A DNA stretch of 64,000 nt from Fen-1058 sp964398185 (GTDB lineage Bacteria > Chloroflexota > Anaerolineae > Fen-1058). The translations under genes and the position numbers were made by a program. Every line of letters begins with the position of its first letter. Positions within the stretch are counted from its first letter, which is position 1. Shown in pieces: positions 17,518 to 25,869 of the stretch. The stretch spans positions 1-64,000 of the forward strand of contig CAYNML010000019.1 in NCBI GenBank assembly GCA_964398185.1, read 5' to 3'. The notes beneath the pieces are model-generated. The model was not told where the DNA came from. It worked only from the letters and a program-made list of their open reading frames with translations, and did not search any database.

Positions 17518-19178
17518 CTTTTGGTCCATTTGCCACCTGGCGACGAATGATCAAAGAACACGGTTTGATCAAGACCGTGTTCCTGCGCGCCGACGATACC
17601 GTGACGCGCATCACCACCGGCCTGAATATCAACGACCTCCGGTCGCTCTTGCGCGGCGATCCGCCCGGCAAGCCAAATCCGCGCGTCAAGCCGCACACGG
17701 AAAGCGCGCTGTTCCACATCGTGCCGTCGTTTTATCACGAGGCCGTCACCAAGTTCTATCCCACGTTCCGGCTGGGCATGCTGGCCACCATGCTCTTCTT
17801 TGTGGAGATCATGACCGGCCTGTTCCTGATGATCTACTACACCCCTGCGCCCGGCACAGCCTACGACAACATGCTCAAGATTTTGAGCAATGTGCCGATG
17901 GGCCAGTTCATCCGCGACATCCATCGTCTCGCCGCCGAGTTTATGGTGGTCGCCGTCTGGCTGCATATGGGGCGTACGTTCCTGACCGGATCGTACAAGA
18001 AGCCCCGCCAGTTCACGTGGGCCACCGGCGTGATTCTGCTGCTGGTTACGATCGGTTTGTCATACACCGGCTATCTGCTGCCGTGGGATCAGCTGGCGTA
18101 CTGGGCCGTCACGATCGGTGCATCCATGGCCGACGCCGCTCCGCCGCCCGAAGTAGGCCAGGCCGTGGCCTTGTTGCTGAAGGGCGGGCCTGATCTGGGT
18201 GCGGCCGGCCTGCTGCGGTTCTACTTGCTGCACGTCTTTGCGCTGCCTATGGTGGCGATTCTGTTCATCTTCGTGCACTACTACAAAGTGGTGCGCCATG
18301 GCCACTCGCTGCCGCCGGAGCTGGAGCAAGTGGGCGAAGACACGGCGCGCAAGGTGTCGCAGGACAAGCGCGTGCCATTCCTGCCGGATGTATTCACGAA
18401 TGAGTTGGTGTGGTTCGGTATCTTGATGGTGGCGCTGGTTGCCCCGGTGGCGCTGAACATCTATACCGCGCCGCTGGAACATGCCGCCAATCCCAGCAGC
18501 ACTCCACTGCACACCGTGGCGCCGTGGTACTTCCTGTTCATTCAGGGCTGGTTGAAATTGGATCCGGTTTTGGGCATTGACAGCAAGACTTTCTGGGGCG
18601 TGATCTTCCCCACGATTTTGGTCGGGTTGTTGCTGCTGTGGCCGTATCTGGATTACAACCCCAGCCGCCGCTACGGCGATCGGCGTATCGCGCTGGCCGC
18701 CATGTTCGGCATCATGGGCATCATGGTGATCTCGTCGTACATGGGCACGCCGGGCTTCAAGGTGACCACCGCGCCGCAGATCGAAATCGGGCACGAGTTC
18801 ATGCCCGGCGAGCAAGTCGGCCCCATCCGCGCGATTCCGTTCGATCAGATGCTGGAAGGGACATGGAGCACGCAGGATTTGGAGGCCATTCCGGATGATG
18901 CGCCGCAATTGAGGCACGTCATGGAGGAATTGGCGGCGACGATTGCGGCCGTGCCGCCGGTGCAGGTCATCAACGACCAGGAAGTCCGTTACACGAACAT
19001 GTTCGGCGAATTGACGATCAGCGTGGCGCAGACTGTCGGCGGAGAACCGGTGCTCAAGGAATTGATCTTGGGTATCCACTGGGATGAGGAGCCGATCGAT
19101 CCGGTGAACGGCCAACCGGGCTATTTCGTCTACACCTATGTCAGCGCGGACTCGAACTACTCGGCCGGCGGCCACTAA
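17514..19178 (+). CDS. Cytochrome b of a bc-type complex, fused form with C-terminal extension
   Basis: A 554-aa membrane protein combining the cytochrome b N-terminal four-helix haem part and the C-terminal part in one chain. The His pairs binding the two b haems lie in the helices around FIRDIHRLAAEFMVVAVWLHM and FYLLHVFALPM. The Qo-site motif is APWY (residues 336-339) in place of PEWY. About 130 soluble residues follow the last helix (from about residue 425), longer than usual. Start overlaps the Rieske stop. With the Rieske and diheme cytochrome c it forms a three-gene complex; Chloroflexota normally use menaquinone, which the motif change may reflect. Confidence 0.93.
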   Translation: MTFGPFATWRRMIKEHGLIKTVFLRADDTVTRITTGLNINDLRSLLRGDPPGKPNPRVKPHTESALFHIVPSFYHEAVTKFYPTFRLGMLATMLFFVEIMTGLFLMIYYTPAPGTAYDNMLKILSNVPMGQFIRDIHRLAAEFMVVAVWLHMGRTFLTGSYKKPRQFTWATGVILLLVTIGLSYTGYLLPWDQLAYWAVTIGASMADAAPPPEVGQAVALLLKGGPDLGAAGLLRFYLLHVFALPMVAILFIFVHYYKVVRHGHSLPPELEQVGEDTARKVSQDKRVPFLPDVFTNELVWFGILMVALVAPVALNIYTAPLEHAANPSSTPLHTVAPWYFLFIQGWLKLDPVLGIDSKTFWGVIFPTILVGLLLLWPYLDYNPSRRYGDRRIALAAMFGIMGIMVISSYMGTPGFKVTTAPQIEIGHEFMPGEQVGPIRAIPFDQMLEGTWSTQDLEAIPDDAPQLRHVMEELAATIAAVPPVQVINDQEVRYTNMFGELTISVAQTVGGEPVLKELILGIHWDEEPIDPVNGQPGYFVYTYVSADSNYSAGGH

Positions 19179-19196
19179 CAAAGCGAGACTGTGACC

Positions 19197-20099
19197 ATGC
19201 AAAGCAAAATCTTTCTCGGCGCCGTACTGTTCATCATCCTGTTTGTGGCTACGGCTGTGGTGTTGCTGAACGAAGGCATTCTGCCTGAACAACAGACGAC
19301 GCCTGCCAATCCGGGCACCGGCCGCATGCAGATCGAGCAGCGAGCGATCCTGGGTGGTTCCAAAGAGCAGGGCGCGCTGTTGTATCTGGGCAACTGTTCC
19401 ACCTGTCACGGGCGCAACGGCGAAGGCGTACCGGGCAAAGGCCCCACGTTGAACCCCGATCTATTCACAAAGCACTTCCCGCAAATCAAATCGACACTGG
19501 GCGGTTTTGGCGGCACGGTGAAGGACTTCATCCGCCTGACCATCGCCGCCGGGCGTCCGATCGAGTCGGCGTGGGCCATCGAGCAGGGCGGCTATCCCCA
19601 GCGGATGCCGACCTGGGGCAAAGCGTATGGCGGCCCCATGACCGAGCAACAAGTGGAGGACATCGTCAATTTTCTCGTGGGCTGGGAAGCCGACGCCGGT
19701 GCAGTGCAGGTGGTTGATTTCGACGAAGCGGGTGCGGACGTGAACAAGGAACTGCCGCCCGGCGACGCGGCGCGCGGCGAACAGCTCTTTGCCCAACAGG
19801 TGAAGCAGGCCAGCGGTGCGAATGCCTCCTGCAAGGCTTGTCACTCGCTGGTGCCGGGTGAGGTTCTGACCGGTCCCTCGCTGGCGGGTGTGGCCTCGCG
19901 CGCTGGAACACGCGTGGCAGGCGAATCCGCCGAGCAGTACATCCGCACCAGTATTCAGCAGCCCAATGCCTTCCTCGTGCCGGATAATCCGGCTTACATC
20001 GGCGCCAACGGCAAGTCGCTGATGCCGGAGGGCCTGGGCAACCTGATGTCGGAACAGGACCTGGCCGATCTGATTGCCTATTTGCTCACGCTCCAATAG
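19197..20099 (+). CDS. Membrane-anchored diheme cytochrome c
   Basis: A 300-aa protein with an N-terminal anchor (IFLGAVLFIILFVATAVVLL) and two cytochrome c domains. The haem sites are CSTCH (about residue 70) and CKACH (about residue 216), each with a later Met ligand region (MPTWG and LMPEGLGNLM). A GTG two codons upstream (19191) is an alternative start. It lies 18 bases after cytochrome b and is the probable electron acceptor subunit of the complex. A strong terminator follows. Confidence 0.92.
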   Translation: MQSKIFLGAVLFIILFVATAVVLLNEGILPEQQTTPANPGTGRMQIEQRAILGGSKEQGALLYLGNCSTCHGRNGEGVPGKGPTLNPDLFTKHFPQIKSTLGGFGGTVKDFIRLTIAAGRPIESAWAIEQGGYPQRMPTWGKAYGGPMTEQQVEDIVNFLVGWEADAGAVQVVDFDEAGADVNKELPPGDAARGEQLFAQQVKQASGANASCKACHSLVPGEVLTGPSLAGVASRAGTRVAGESAEQYIRTSIQQPNAFLVPDNPAYIGANGKSLMPEGLGNLMSEQDLADLIAYLLTLQ

Positions 20100-20121
20100 C
20101 GAGCTGTACCCCGAATCAAGC

Positions 20122-20160
20122 AACTGCCCAATCCGGCAAGAGATTGGGCAGTTTTGGTTT
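20122..20160 (+). terminator. Rho-independent terminator of the cytochrome operon
   Basis: Perfect 12-bp stem AACTGCCCAATC / GATTGGGCAGTT with an 8-base loop, followed by TTGGTTT. A TATACT box at 20176-20181 just after it may be the -10 of the next gene. Confidence 0.9.
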
Positions 20161-20290
20161 AGGCGCGAATTATTATATACTACAGACATCTTGTGAGATT
20201 CACGCTGGGCGACGTGAGAGTTCCGGCCGGGCCGATCACTGATTGGGCTTTCCGTCCGCCGAATGAGCATCTCTCTCGACAGGACAATCT

Positions 20291-20956
20291 ATGACCAACG
20301 CTCCGCTCGATCTACCCCGGCAGCTTGATCTCGAAGAGCTCATCGCGCGCGAAGCGCATGACTTGCGCTCGCCGTACAACCTGATTATCGGCTTCAGCAA
20401 GATGCTGCAGAACGAACCTGGCCCCAACTATCCGCCCGAATTGCAGCACGCCGACGCCGAAGCGATCTATCGCGCCGGGCAGCGCGCCTTGCTGCTGACG
20501 AATAGCCTGATCGATATTGCGCGGCTCAACCGGCACGAAAAAGAAGCCAGCCCGGAAGAGGTCGGGATCAAATCGCTGGTGGAGCAAAGTCTGGCGTTCT
20601 GGAAGAAATTCAACCTGACGTCAACGCTGCAGACGGAGTACCAGATCAACGCCACCGCCACCCTGTTCCGCGCCGATGAAGCGCTGGTGCGACAAACCCT
20701 GTGCAGTTTCATCATGGTGGTGGCTCAGCACGTCGATCCGCAGGCGACAGTTACCCTCACGGTTGCTGAGGAACCGGGCTGGCTGGTGTTCACCGTGGCC
20801 GGCGTCGGCGCCAGGGCGCAGCCTTTCTCGCAGCTCGATCTGCACATGCAGGGTTATCTGGGCCGGGCGTTGGTCGAATTGCAGCAGGGCGAACTACGCA
20901 CGGCGGAAGAGACGGCGGACGGCGCTGTGATCGCCTTCGCGCTGCCCAACGCGTAA
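20291..20956 (+). CDS. Histidine-kinase-like protein, HisKA plus degenerate ATPase domain
   Basis: A 221-aa cytoplasmic protein. The H-box-like segment REAHDLRSPYNLIIGFSKML (about residues 20-39) matches a HisKA phosphoacceptor. The rest has the size of a HATPase domain, but I see no clear N, G1 or G2 ATP-binding boxes, so it may be inactive as a kinase or act as a phosphotransfer or scaffold protein. There is no sensor domain. It is followed after 25 bases by a 188-aa gene; the same kinase/small-protein pairing occurs at 60023-62807. Confidence 0.7.
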   Translation: MTNAPLDLPRQLDLEELIAREAHDLRSPYNLIIGFSKMLQNEPGPNYPPELQHADAEAIYRAGQRALLLTNSLIDIARLNRHEKEASPEEVGIKSLVEQSLAFWKKFNLTSTLQTEYQINATATLFRADEALVRQTLCSFIMVVAQHVDPQATVTLTVAEEPGWLVFTVAGVGARAQPFSQLDLHMQGYLGRALVELQQGELRTAEETADGAVIAFALPNA

Positions 20957-20981
20957 AACCACTCAAGCTAGGAGCCTTACC

Positions 20982-21548
20982 ATGTTCGGCAAGAAACCCG
21001 CACCTACTCCAACACCGAAACCGTCAACCCCGCCAGCCCCCGCGCAGCCCGCGCGCCCGGCGGGGTGGGCCGTCCAGATTCTGACGGCGGACTATCTCAT
21101 CGGCGGCTTTTTGCCGCCGGTGGATATGCCGCTCGTCGGACATCTCAATGTTCCCACGCAGCCCACGTTGACGCTGACGCAAGCTCAATTGCGGCCCATC
21201 GCCGGGCAAGCGGCCAGTGACACGCTGCCCGAAATCACGATCCCTAAAACGGCCATCGTGGCGCTCATTCCCCGCGACGAAGCCAGCGCCAAATCGGCGG
21301 CCATGCAGATGCCGCCCGCCAGCCAACGGGCCGCGATCTACGCCGGACCGTATCTCATCCGAGCGGCGTTCCGCCTGGCCGGCGACATGCACATGCGCGT
21401 GCTCTTTGGCGCGTCCACTGGCACGCTGCTGGCTGTCAGTGAAGCCTCAGTTGTGTGCCTGAAACCGGGCGGGGCGCTGCCGGAACAAAGCGCGCCGCTG
21501 CTCATCCTCAACAAGGCTGCCGTGCAAGCCTATCATCCCGTCGCCTAA
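20982..21548 (+). CDS. Hypothetical protein, paralogue of the 174-aa protein at 60023-60547
   Basis: A 188-aa protein. A Pro/Thr/Lys-rich N-terminus (about residues 1-30) leads into a domain starting ILTADYLIGG and ending LLILNKAAVQAY. The domain aligns by eye with the 174-aa protein encoded at 60023-60547 over its whole length (LTADY/LTADF near the start, GPYLI/VPYFE in the middle, LLILNKAAV/LILINKTSI at the end). Both are next to a histidine-kinase-type gene. No signal peptide or membrane segment. The function is unknown; a regulatory partner of the kinase is a possibility. Confidence 0.65.
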   Translation: MFGKKPAPTPTPKPSTPPAPAQPARPAGWAVQILTADYLIGGFLPPVDMPLVGHLNVPTQPTLTLTQAQLRPIAGQAASDTLPEITIPKTAIVALIPRDEASAKSAAMQMPPASQRAAIYAGPYLIRAAFRLAGDMHMRVLFGASTGTLLAVSEASVVCLKPGGALPEQSAPLLILNKAAVQAYHPVA

Positions 21549-21607
21549 CCTGCGCCGCTCCCGCTGCGCGCCGCCTGGCCTTCGCGGCGGGCGGCAGGTT
21601 TTGCCCC

Positions 21608-21652
21608 TTGACAAATGAACTTCTTTGTATAAAATATGAACTATGAGTTCAC
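21608..21652 (+). promoter_or_regulatory. Promoter and candidate operator of the tetR operon
   Basis: TTGACA at 21608-21613 with TAAAAT at 21630-21635 (16-base spacer). Transcription would start at or very near the ATG at 21643. A perfect inverted repeat TGAACT-atg-AGTTCA (21637-21651) straddles that start codon, and another TGAACT lies at 21616-21621. Autorepression through these sites is inferred. Confidence 0.6.
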
Positions 21653-22356
21653 AATCAATCGATCTGACGGAGTGGAGGCAGATCACGGCGCGCCTGCTGG
21701 AGTTCGAGCGGGCGGGGCTGGTCACGCGCACGTTCCGCCGGCTCGATCCGCCGCGCCAACAGGCGGTGCTGGCGGCGATTCTGGACGAGGCGATCGAGAA
21801 AGGACCGGCGGCCATCAACATCAAGCAGGTGGCCGAGCGAGCAGGTGTGGCCATCGGGTCGTTGTATCAATATTTTGGCAGCCGGGAAGGGCTGCTGAAT
21901 TTTGCCGTCGAATTGTGCGTGCGGTACATGACGGATATGTTTGAGATGGTCAAGCCCATGTTGTTGGAGATGCCCCTGCAAGAGGCGCTGACGGTGTATC
22001 TGAACACCGGCGTCGAGTGGAGCCAGACGCAAGTGGGCATGATCCAGTTCGTGACGCGCGCCGCCTACCACGGCGATCCTGAACTGGCCGAGCGGGTGGT
22101 GAAACCGATCGGGACGGTGATGCGCGTCATCGTGCGCGACCTGCTGGCCAAGGGCCTCGAGCGCGGTGAAGTCCGATCGGACATCGATCTGGAAGCAGCG
22201 GCGCGGGCCGTCAATGCGGCCCTGATCGCCATTGGCGACAGCCAGTTGCTGCCTTACCTGAACAACTATTTTCAAGTGACGGATCGAAAGGTATCGTCCC
22301 AGCGCGTAACGGAGGCGCTGGTGGCGCTGATCCTGCGGGGGATCGGCACGGAATGA
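21643..22356 (+). CDS. TetR-family transcriptional regulator
   Basis: A 237-aa protein. The N-terminal helix-turn-helix is clear: AILDEAIEKGPAAINIKQVA then AGVAIGSLYQYFGSREGLL (about residues 45-85). The C-terminal ligand-binding part is helical and contains TRAAYHGDPELAERVV. It is the first gene of a run with an ABC ATPase (12 bases downstream), a methyltransferase-like protein and an ABC permease, so it probably controls this exporter. A palindrome over its own start codon suggests autoregulation. The inducer is unknown. Confidence 0.9.
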   Translation: MSSQSIDLTEWRQITARLLEFERAGLVTRTFRRLDPPRQQAVLAAILDEAIEKGPAAINIKQVAERAGVAIGSLYQYFGSREGLLNFAVELCVRYMTDMFEMVKPMLLEMPLQEALTVYLNTGVEWSQTQVGMIQFVTRAAYHGDPELAERVVKPIGTVMRVIVRDLLAKGLERGEVRSDIDLEAAARAVNAALIAIGDSQLLPYLNNYFQVTDRKVSSQRVTEALVALILRGIGTE

Positions 22357-22368
22357 GCAGGTCAACGT

Positions 22369-23322
22369 ATGTCCCCCAGCGTGCTGCAAGTGGAAGGCCT
22401 GACCAAGCGCTATGGCGCACTGGTGGCCGTGAAGAACCTCAGCCTGACCGTCAACGAGGGCGAAGTCTTCGGTTTTTTAGGACCGAACGGCGCCGGCAAA
22501 ACCACCTCGATCAACATGCTGTGCGGCTTGCTCAAACCCGATGCGGGCCGCGTCTTCATCCACGATCGACCACTCACGAACAGCGACGCCGCCGTGCGCA
22601 CCCGCGTGGGCGTATGTCCGCAAAACATCGTCGTGTGGGAACGGTTGACGTGCCTCGAGCAGCTGCAATTCATGGGTGAGATGTACGGCGTGAAAGACCG
22701 TGTTGCCCGCCAGCGCGGCGCACAGCTGCTGGAGCAACTCGATTTGAGCGAGAAATGCGATCAGCAGGCGCGCACGTTATCGGGCGGGATGCGCCGTCGT
22801 TTGAGCCTGGCCCTGGCGCTGGTGCACGATCCGTCGATCGTGGTGCTGGACGAGCCGGAAGCAGGGCTCGATCCGCAGAGCCGCCTCAAGGTGCGCGACT
22901 TCATCCAATCGCTGGCGCGGCGCAAAACGATCATCCTGACGACGCACAACATGGACGAGGCCGAGCGCGTGGCCGATCGCATCGCCATCATCGATCACGG
23001 TGAGCTGCTGGTGCTGGATACGCCAGAGGCGCTGAAGCGCAGCGTGGGCGAGGGGGATGTGCTCGAAATCGCGCTGAATGGACAATCGGGTGGAGATCAA
23101 GCGCGGCAGGTGTGTCGGGCTTTGCAGCAGGTGACGCCGCAGGTCACTCTCGATGCGGCGCAGGGCGCAGTGATCATTCGCGCTTTGAACGTGGTGAATC
23201 GGCTGCCCCGGATCATGGAGGTGCTGACCGAGGCCGGCCTGCGCTGCGGCGAGGTGCGGCTGCGCGCCAATTCGCTGGAGGATGTGTTCATTCAACTGAC
23301 GGGGCGGAGACTGCGGGAGTAG
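22369..23322 (+). CDS. ABC transporter ATP-binding protein
   Basis: A 317-aa nucleotide-binding subunit. Walker A GPNGAGKTTS (about residues 40-49), Q-loop VCPQN, signature LSGGMRRRLSLA, Walker B IVVLDEPEAGLDPQ and switch His in TTHNMDEAE. The roughly 90-residue C-terminal extension is typical of drug or Nod-factor-type (DrrA/NodI-like) exporters. It pairs with the permease at 23920-25083. Substrate unknown. Confidence 0.92.
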   Translation: MSPSVLQVEGLTKRYGALVAVKNLSLTVNEGEVFGFLGPNGAGKTTSINMLCGLLKPDAGRVFIHDRPLTNSDAAVRTRVGVCPQNIVVWERLTCLEQLQFMGEMYGVKDRVARQRGAQLLEQLDLSEKCDQQARTLSGGMRRRLSLALALVHDPSIVVLDEPEAGLDPQSRLKVRDFIQSLARRKTIILTTHNMDEAERVADRIAIIDHGELLVLDTPEALKRSVGEGDVLEIALNGQSGGDQARQVCRALQQVTPQVTLDAAQGAVIIRALNVVNRLPRIMEVLTEAGLRCGEVRLRANSLEDVFIQLTGRRLRE

Positions 23323-23368
23323 GAGAACAATCGGGCGGGGTATATCTCAGGGTAAAGGAAGGTGGCGC

Positions 23369-23908
23369 ATGAATGCGGTCGTGATCAACATTAGTGCGGC
23401 AGTGCTGGTGGTGATCTGTGCGGTGGTTGTGTTTCGGCGCGTGGCGCGCGATTACGAACGGCTTGGCCGTTTGACGACGTGCTCTACGTCATTAGAAGTT
23501 CTGATCTTTGTGATGCAGGGTATGACCGCCGGCTTGTATCTGGGGACTGACTTGACGAGCGGTTGGCTGCTGGTTCTGGCGATTGGGTGCACGGCGGCGG
23601 GCTTGATCATGCTGTTCGCGGCGATGGGCGGCCTTGGAATGCGGAAAAGTGTTGGACAAGAGGTTTCAGGGTTGAAGGAGACGGGCTGGTATCGTTACAC
23701 GCGCAATCCGCAGCTTGTGGCCTACGGGTTAATCGTGCTGGGCATAACGCTGTGCCTGCCGTCGTGGTGGGCGCTGGTGTGGCTGGGGTTATATGGCGTC
23801 ATTGCTGCGTTGATGGTGCGCACGGAAGAGGCGCATTTGCGCCGAGTCTATGGCGCAGAGTACGAGCGTTACTGCCAGCGGGTGCCGCGGTACCTGATGT
23901 TCAGGTAG
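23369..23908 (+). CDS. ICMT/PEMT-like membrane methyltransferase family protein
   Basis: A 179-aa integral membrane protein with about four helices. The C-terminal part contains KETGWYRYTRNPQLVAYGL and then RTEEAHLRRVYGAEYERYCQRVPR, the SAM-binding signature (RNP plus EE) of isoprenylcysteine and phospholipid methyltransferase-type enzymes. It sits between the ATPase and permease genes of one exporter operon, so it may modify the transported lipid-like substrate or confer resistance; this is inference. Confidence 0.8.
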   Translation: MNAVVINISAAVLVVICAVVVFRRVARDYERLGRLTTCSTSLEVLIFVMQGMTAGLYLGTDLTSGWLLVLAIGCTAAGLIMLFAAMGGLGMRKSVGQEVSGLKETGWYRYTRNPQLVAYGLIVLGITLCLPSWWALVWLGLYGVIAALMVRTEEAHLRRVYGAEYERYCQRVPRYLMFR

Positions 23909-23919
23909 GAGTACGTCTC

Positions 23920-25083
23920 ATGCGGTTATGGAGCGTTTTTCGCAAGAGTGCGCGCGAGCAGTGGCGCGATCCGTTGACGCTGAGCCTGGTGCTGATCTTT
24001 GCGCCGCTGGTGGTGCTGCTCTATCGCCTGTTCTTTCCGGCGGGTTCGACGACGTATACCGTCTTGATCTTGAATCACGACACCGGCGCGCAGCAGGCTG
24101 CCGGGCAACGGTGGAACGCGGGCGATGAATTGATCGGCGAACTGAAGCAAGTCACTTACGCCGATGGCAGCCCCCTGCTCGTCGTCGAGTCGGCAGCCGA
24201 TCGGGCCACGGGCGAAGCGCGGATCAAGAATCGCAGCGCGCAGCTGTTGTTGATCATCGGGCCGGAATTTTCGCGCGCGTTGCAAGCCGGCGCGCCGAGC
24301 GACACCACGACAGTCACTTTTGTGGGTGATCTGACCCAGCCGTATTACGCGGTGGCGGCGGTGTTGACCAACGGCGTGTTCGAGTCCTACGTGAAAACGG
24401 CCTTGGGACAGCCCATGCCCGTACGGGTCACGGAAGAACCGTTGGGCGCGTCCGGCGCGCGGACGGAGTTCGAGAATTACGTGCCGGGGCTGTTGATCTT
24501 CGCCGTGATCCTGCTGGTCTTCTCCGCGCCGATGGCGGTGGCGCGCGAAGTGGAGGCGGGTACGCTGCGCCGCTTGCAGATTACGCGCCTGCGCTCGCTC
24601 GATTTTCTGGGCGGCATCACTTTGACGCAGATGATCGTAGGGGTGGCGGCACTGCTGCTGGCGCTGCTGGTTGCTGTGTTACTCGGGTTCCGCAGTCAGG
24701 GGCCGGTGTGGGCGGCGATTCTGATCGGTGCGATTGCCAGCCTGTCGGTGATCGGCGTGGGCTTGATCGTGGCGTGTTTCTCGCGCACGGTGACGCAGGC
24801 GTTTCTGCTGGCCAACTTTCCGCTGGCCTTCTTCATGTTCTTTTCCGGCGCGATGTTTCCGGCGCCGCGCCTGACCGTGTTCTGGCTTGGCGGCCAGAGC
24901 GTGGCGCTGTTCGACATCCTGCCGACGTCACACGCGGTGATCGCCTTGCAGGAGATCTTTGTGCTGGGCGCCGGCTTGAGCGAGGTAGCCTATGAGTTGA
25001 TTGCGCTGACCGTACTGTCGGGACTATACTTCGCGATCGGGGTATGGCTGTTCAAACGGACCCAACTCAGCGCCGTGAACTGA
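23920..25083 (+). CDS. ABC-2 type transporter permease
   Basis: A 387-aa membrane subunit with an N-terminal helix (residues about 20-40), a large extracytoplasmic segment (about 45-180) and five or six C-terminal helices, including the ABC-2 signature region AREVEAGTLRRLQITRLRSLDFLGG. This layout fits the ABC-2 (YhgE/DrrB-like) group. The start MRLWSVFRKSAREQWRD at 23920 lies 11 bases after the methyltransferase-like gene. It is the partner of the ATPase at 22369-23322. Confidence 0.9.
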   Translation: MRLWSVFRKSAREQWRDPLTLSLVLIFAPLVVLLYRLFFPAGSTTYTVLILNHDTGAQQAAGQRWNAGDELIGELKQVTYADGSPLLVVESAADRATGEARIKNRSAQLLLIIGPEFSRALQAGAPSDTTTVTFVGDLTQPYYAVAAVLTNGVFESYVKTALGQPMPVRVTEEPLGASGARTEFENYVPGLLIFAVILLVFSAPMAVAREVEAGTLRRLQITRLRSLDFLGGITLTQMIVGVAALLLALLVAVLLGFRSQGPVWAAILIGAIASLSVIGVGLIVACFSRTVTQAFLLANFPLAFFMFFSGAMFPAPRLTVFWLGGQSVALFDILPTSHAVIALQEIFVLGAGLSEVAYELIALTVLSGLYFAIGVWLFKRTQLSAVN

Positions 25084-25547
25084 GAAATTACTGTGGCGTG
25101 TCTGGTTGACCGCTCATTCTGATCTGGCTATACTTTACTTGGGACGATTTGCACTTGCGGCAGGTTATATGGATCGTATTGAACTGGGACAGGCTCTACA
25201 GGAAATCGATGATAGCCTGACTTCTCCGTGTGAGATTGTGCTGGTCGGCGGTGCGGCTATGATCTTGCACTTTGGAGCTAACCGGGCGACACGCGATATT
25301 GATATGGTGGTATTGCGTGGTGATGTCGCTGAATTGCGACAAGCGATTCGCAAGGTGGCGCTAGTGCGGAACTGGCCGGAAGATTGGATGAATGATGGTG
25401 CTAAGGGATTTGCCGATATCTGGCCCCCGACTTTTCGCGCCGACCTGTAGCACTTGATCTGCCGTTGCATCATTTACGCCTATATGTGCTTGGCCGACCA
25501 GAACAAGCAGCGATGAAAATCGTGGCATTGCGCGAGCAAGACCTTGA

Positions 25548-25748
25548 AGATTTAGGGCTCTTCCGGGTTCAGCGGGATTATTGTCACCAACGTGCGTCAT
25601 TGCGACCCCGCCAACGGCGCGGGGCAGGTGAGCGCTGTTCGCGACGAAGCAATCTCAGTACCGGTCGAAAGGAGATTGCTTCGCAGGAAGCGCTCGCAAT
25701 GACGATGCACCGACGGTTTCCCGCCAAAGTCGGAAGACCCAGATTTAG
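25548..25748. mobile_element. MITE E1 with 8-bp target site duplication
   Basis: The element occupies 25556-25740 (185 bp) between two copies of AGATTTAG (25548-25555 and 25741-25748). Termini: GGCTCTTCCGGGTTCAGCGGG on the left, and TTTCCCGCCAAAGTCGGAAG then ACCC on the right, imperfect inverted repeats of each other. The core (25596-25703) is a copy of the TCATTGCGAG palindrome. It has no open reading frame for a transposase. It is inserted in the nucleotidyltransferase gene. Confidence 0.85.
25596..25703. repeat. Palindromic repeat, TCATTGCGAG family, copy 3, core of MITE E1
   Basis: Outer arms GTCATTGCGA and CGCAATGAC, inner arms GACGAAGCAATCTC and GAGATTGCTTCG. Same architecture as the copies at 749-834 and 3232-3317, with a longer left spacer. 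Confidence 0.85.
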
Positions 25749-25869
25749 AACTATTGCTGCCTGCAATGTCGGAGATGGACAAGAGCACCCTATTTGCAGT
25801 CATGCAGCATGTCAGCACGTTTCGTCCTGATTGGGCCTTGAAAATCAAATATTTCTTGCAGGAGCCAGG

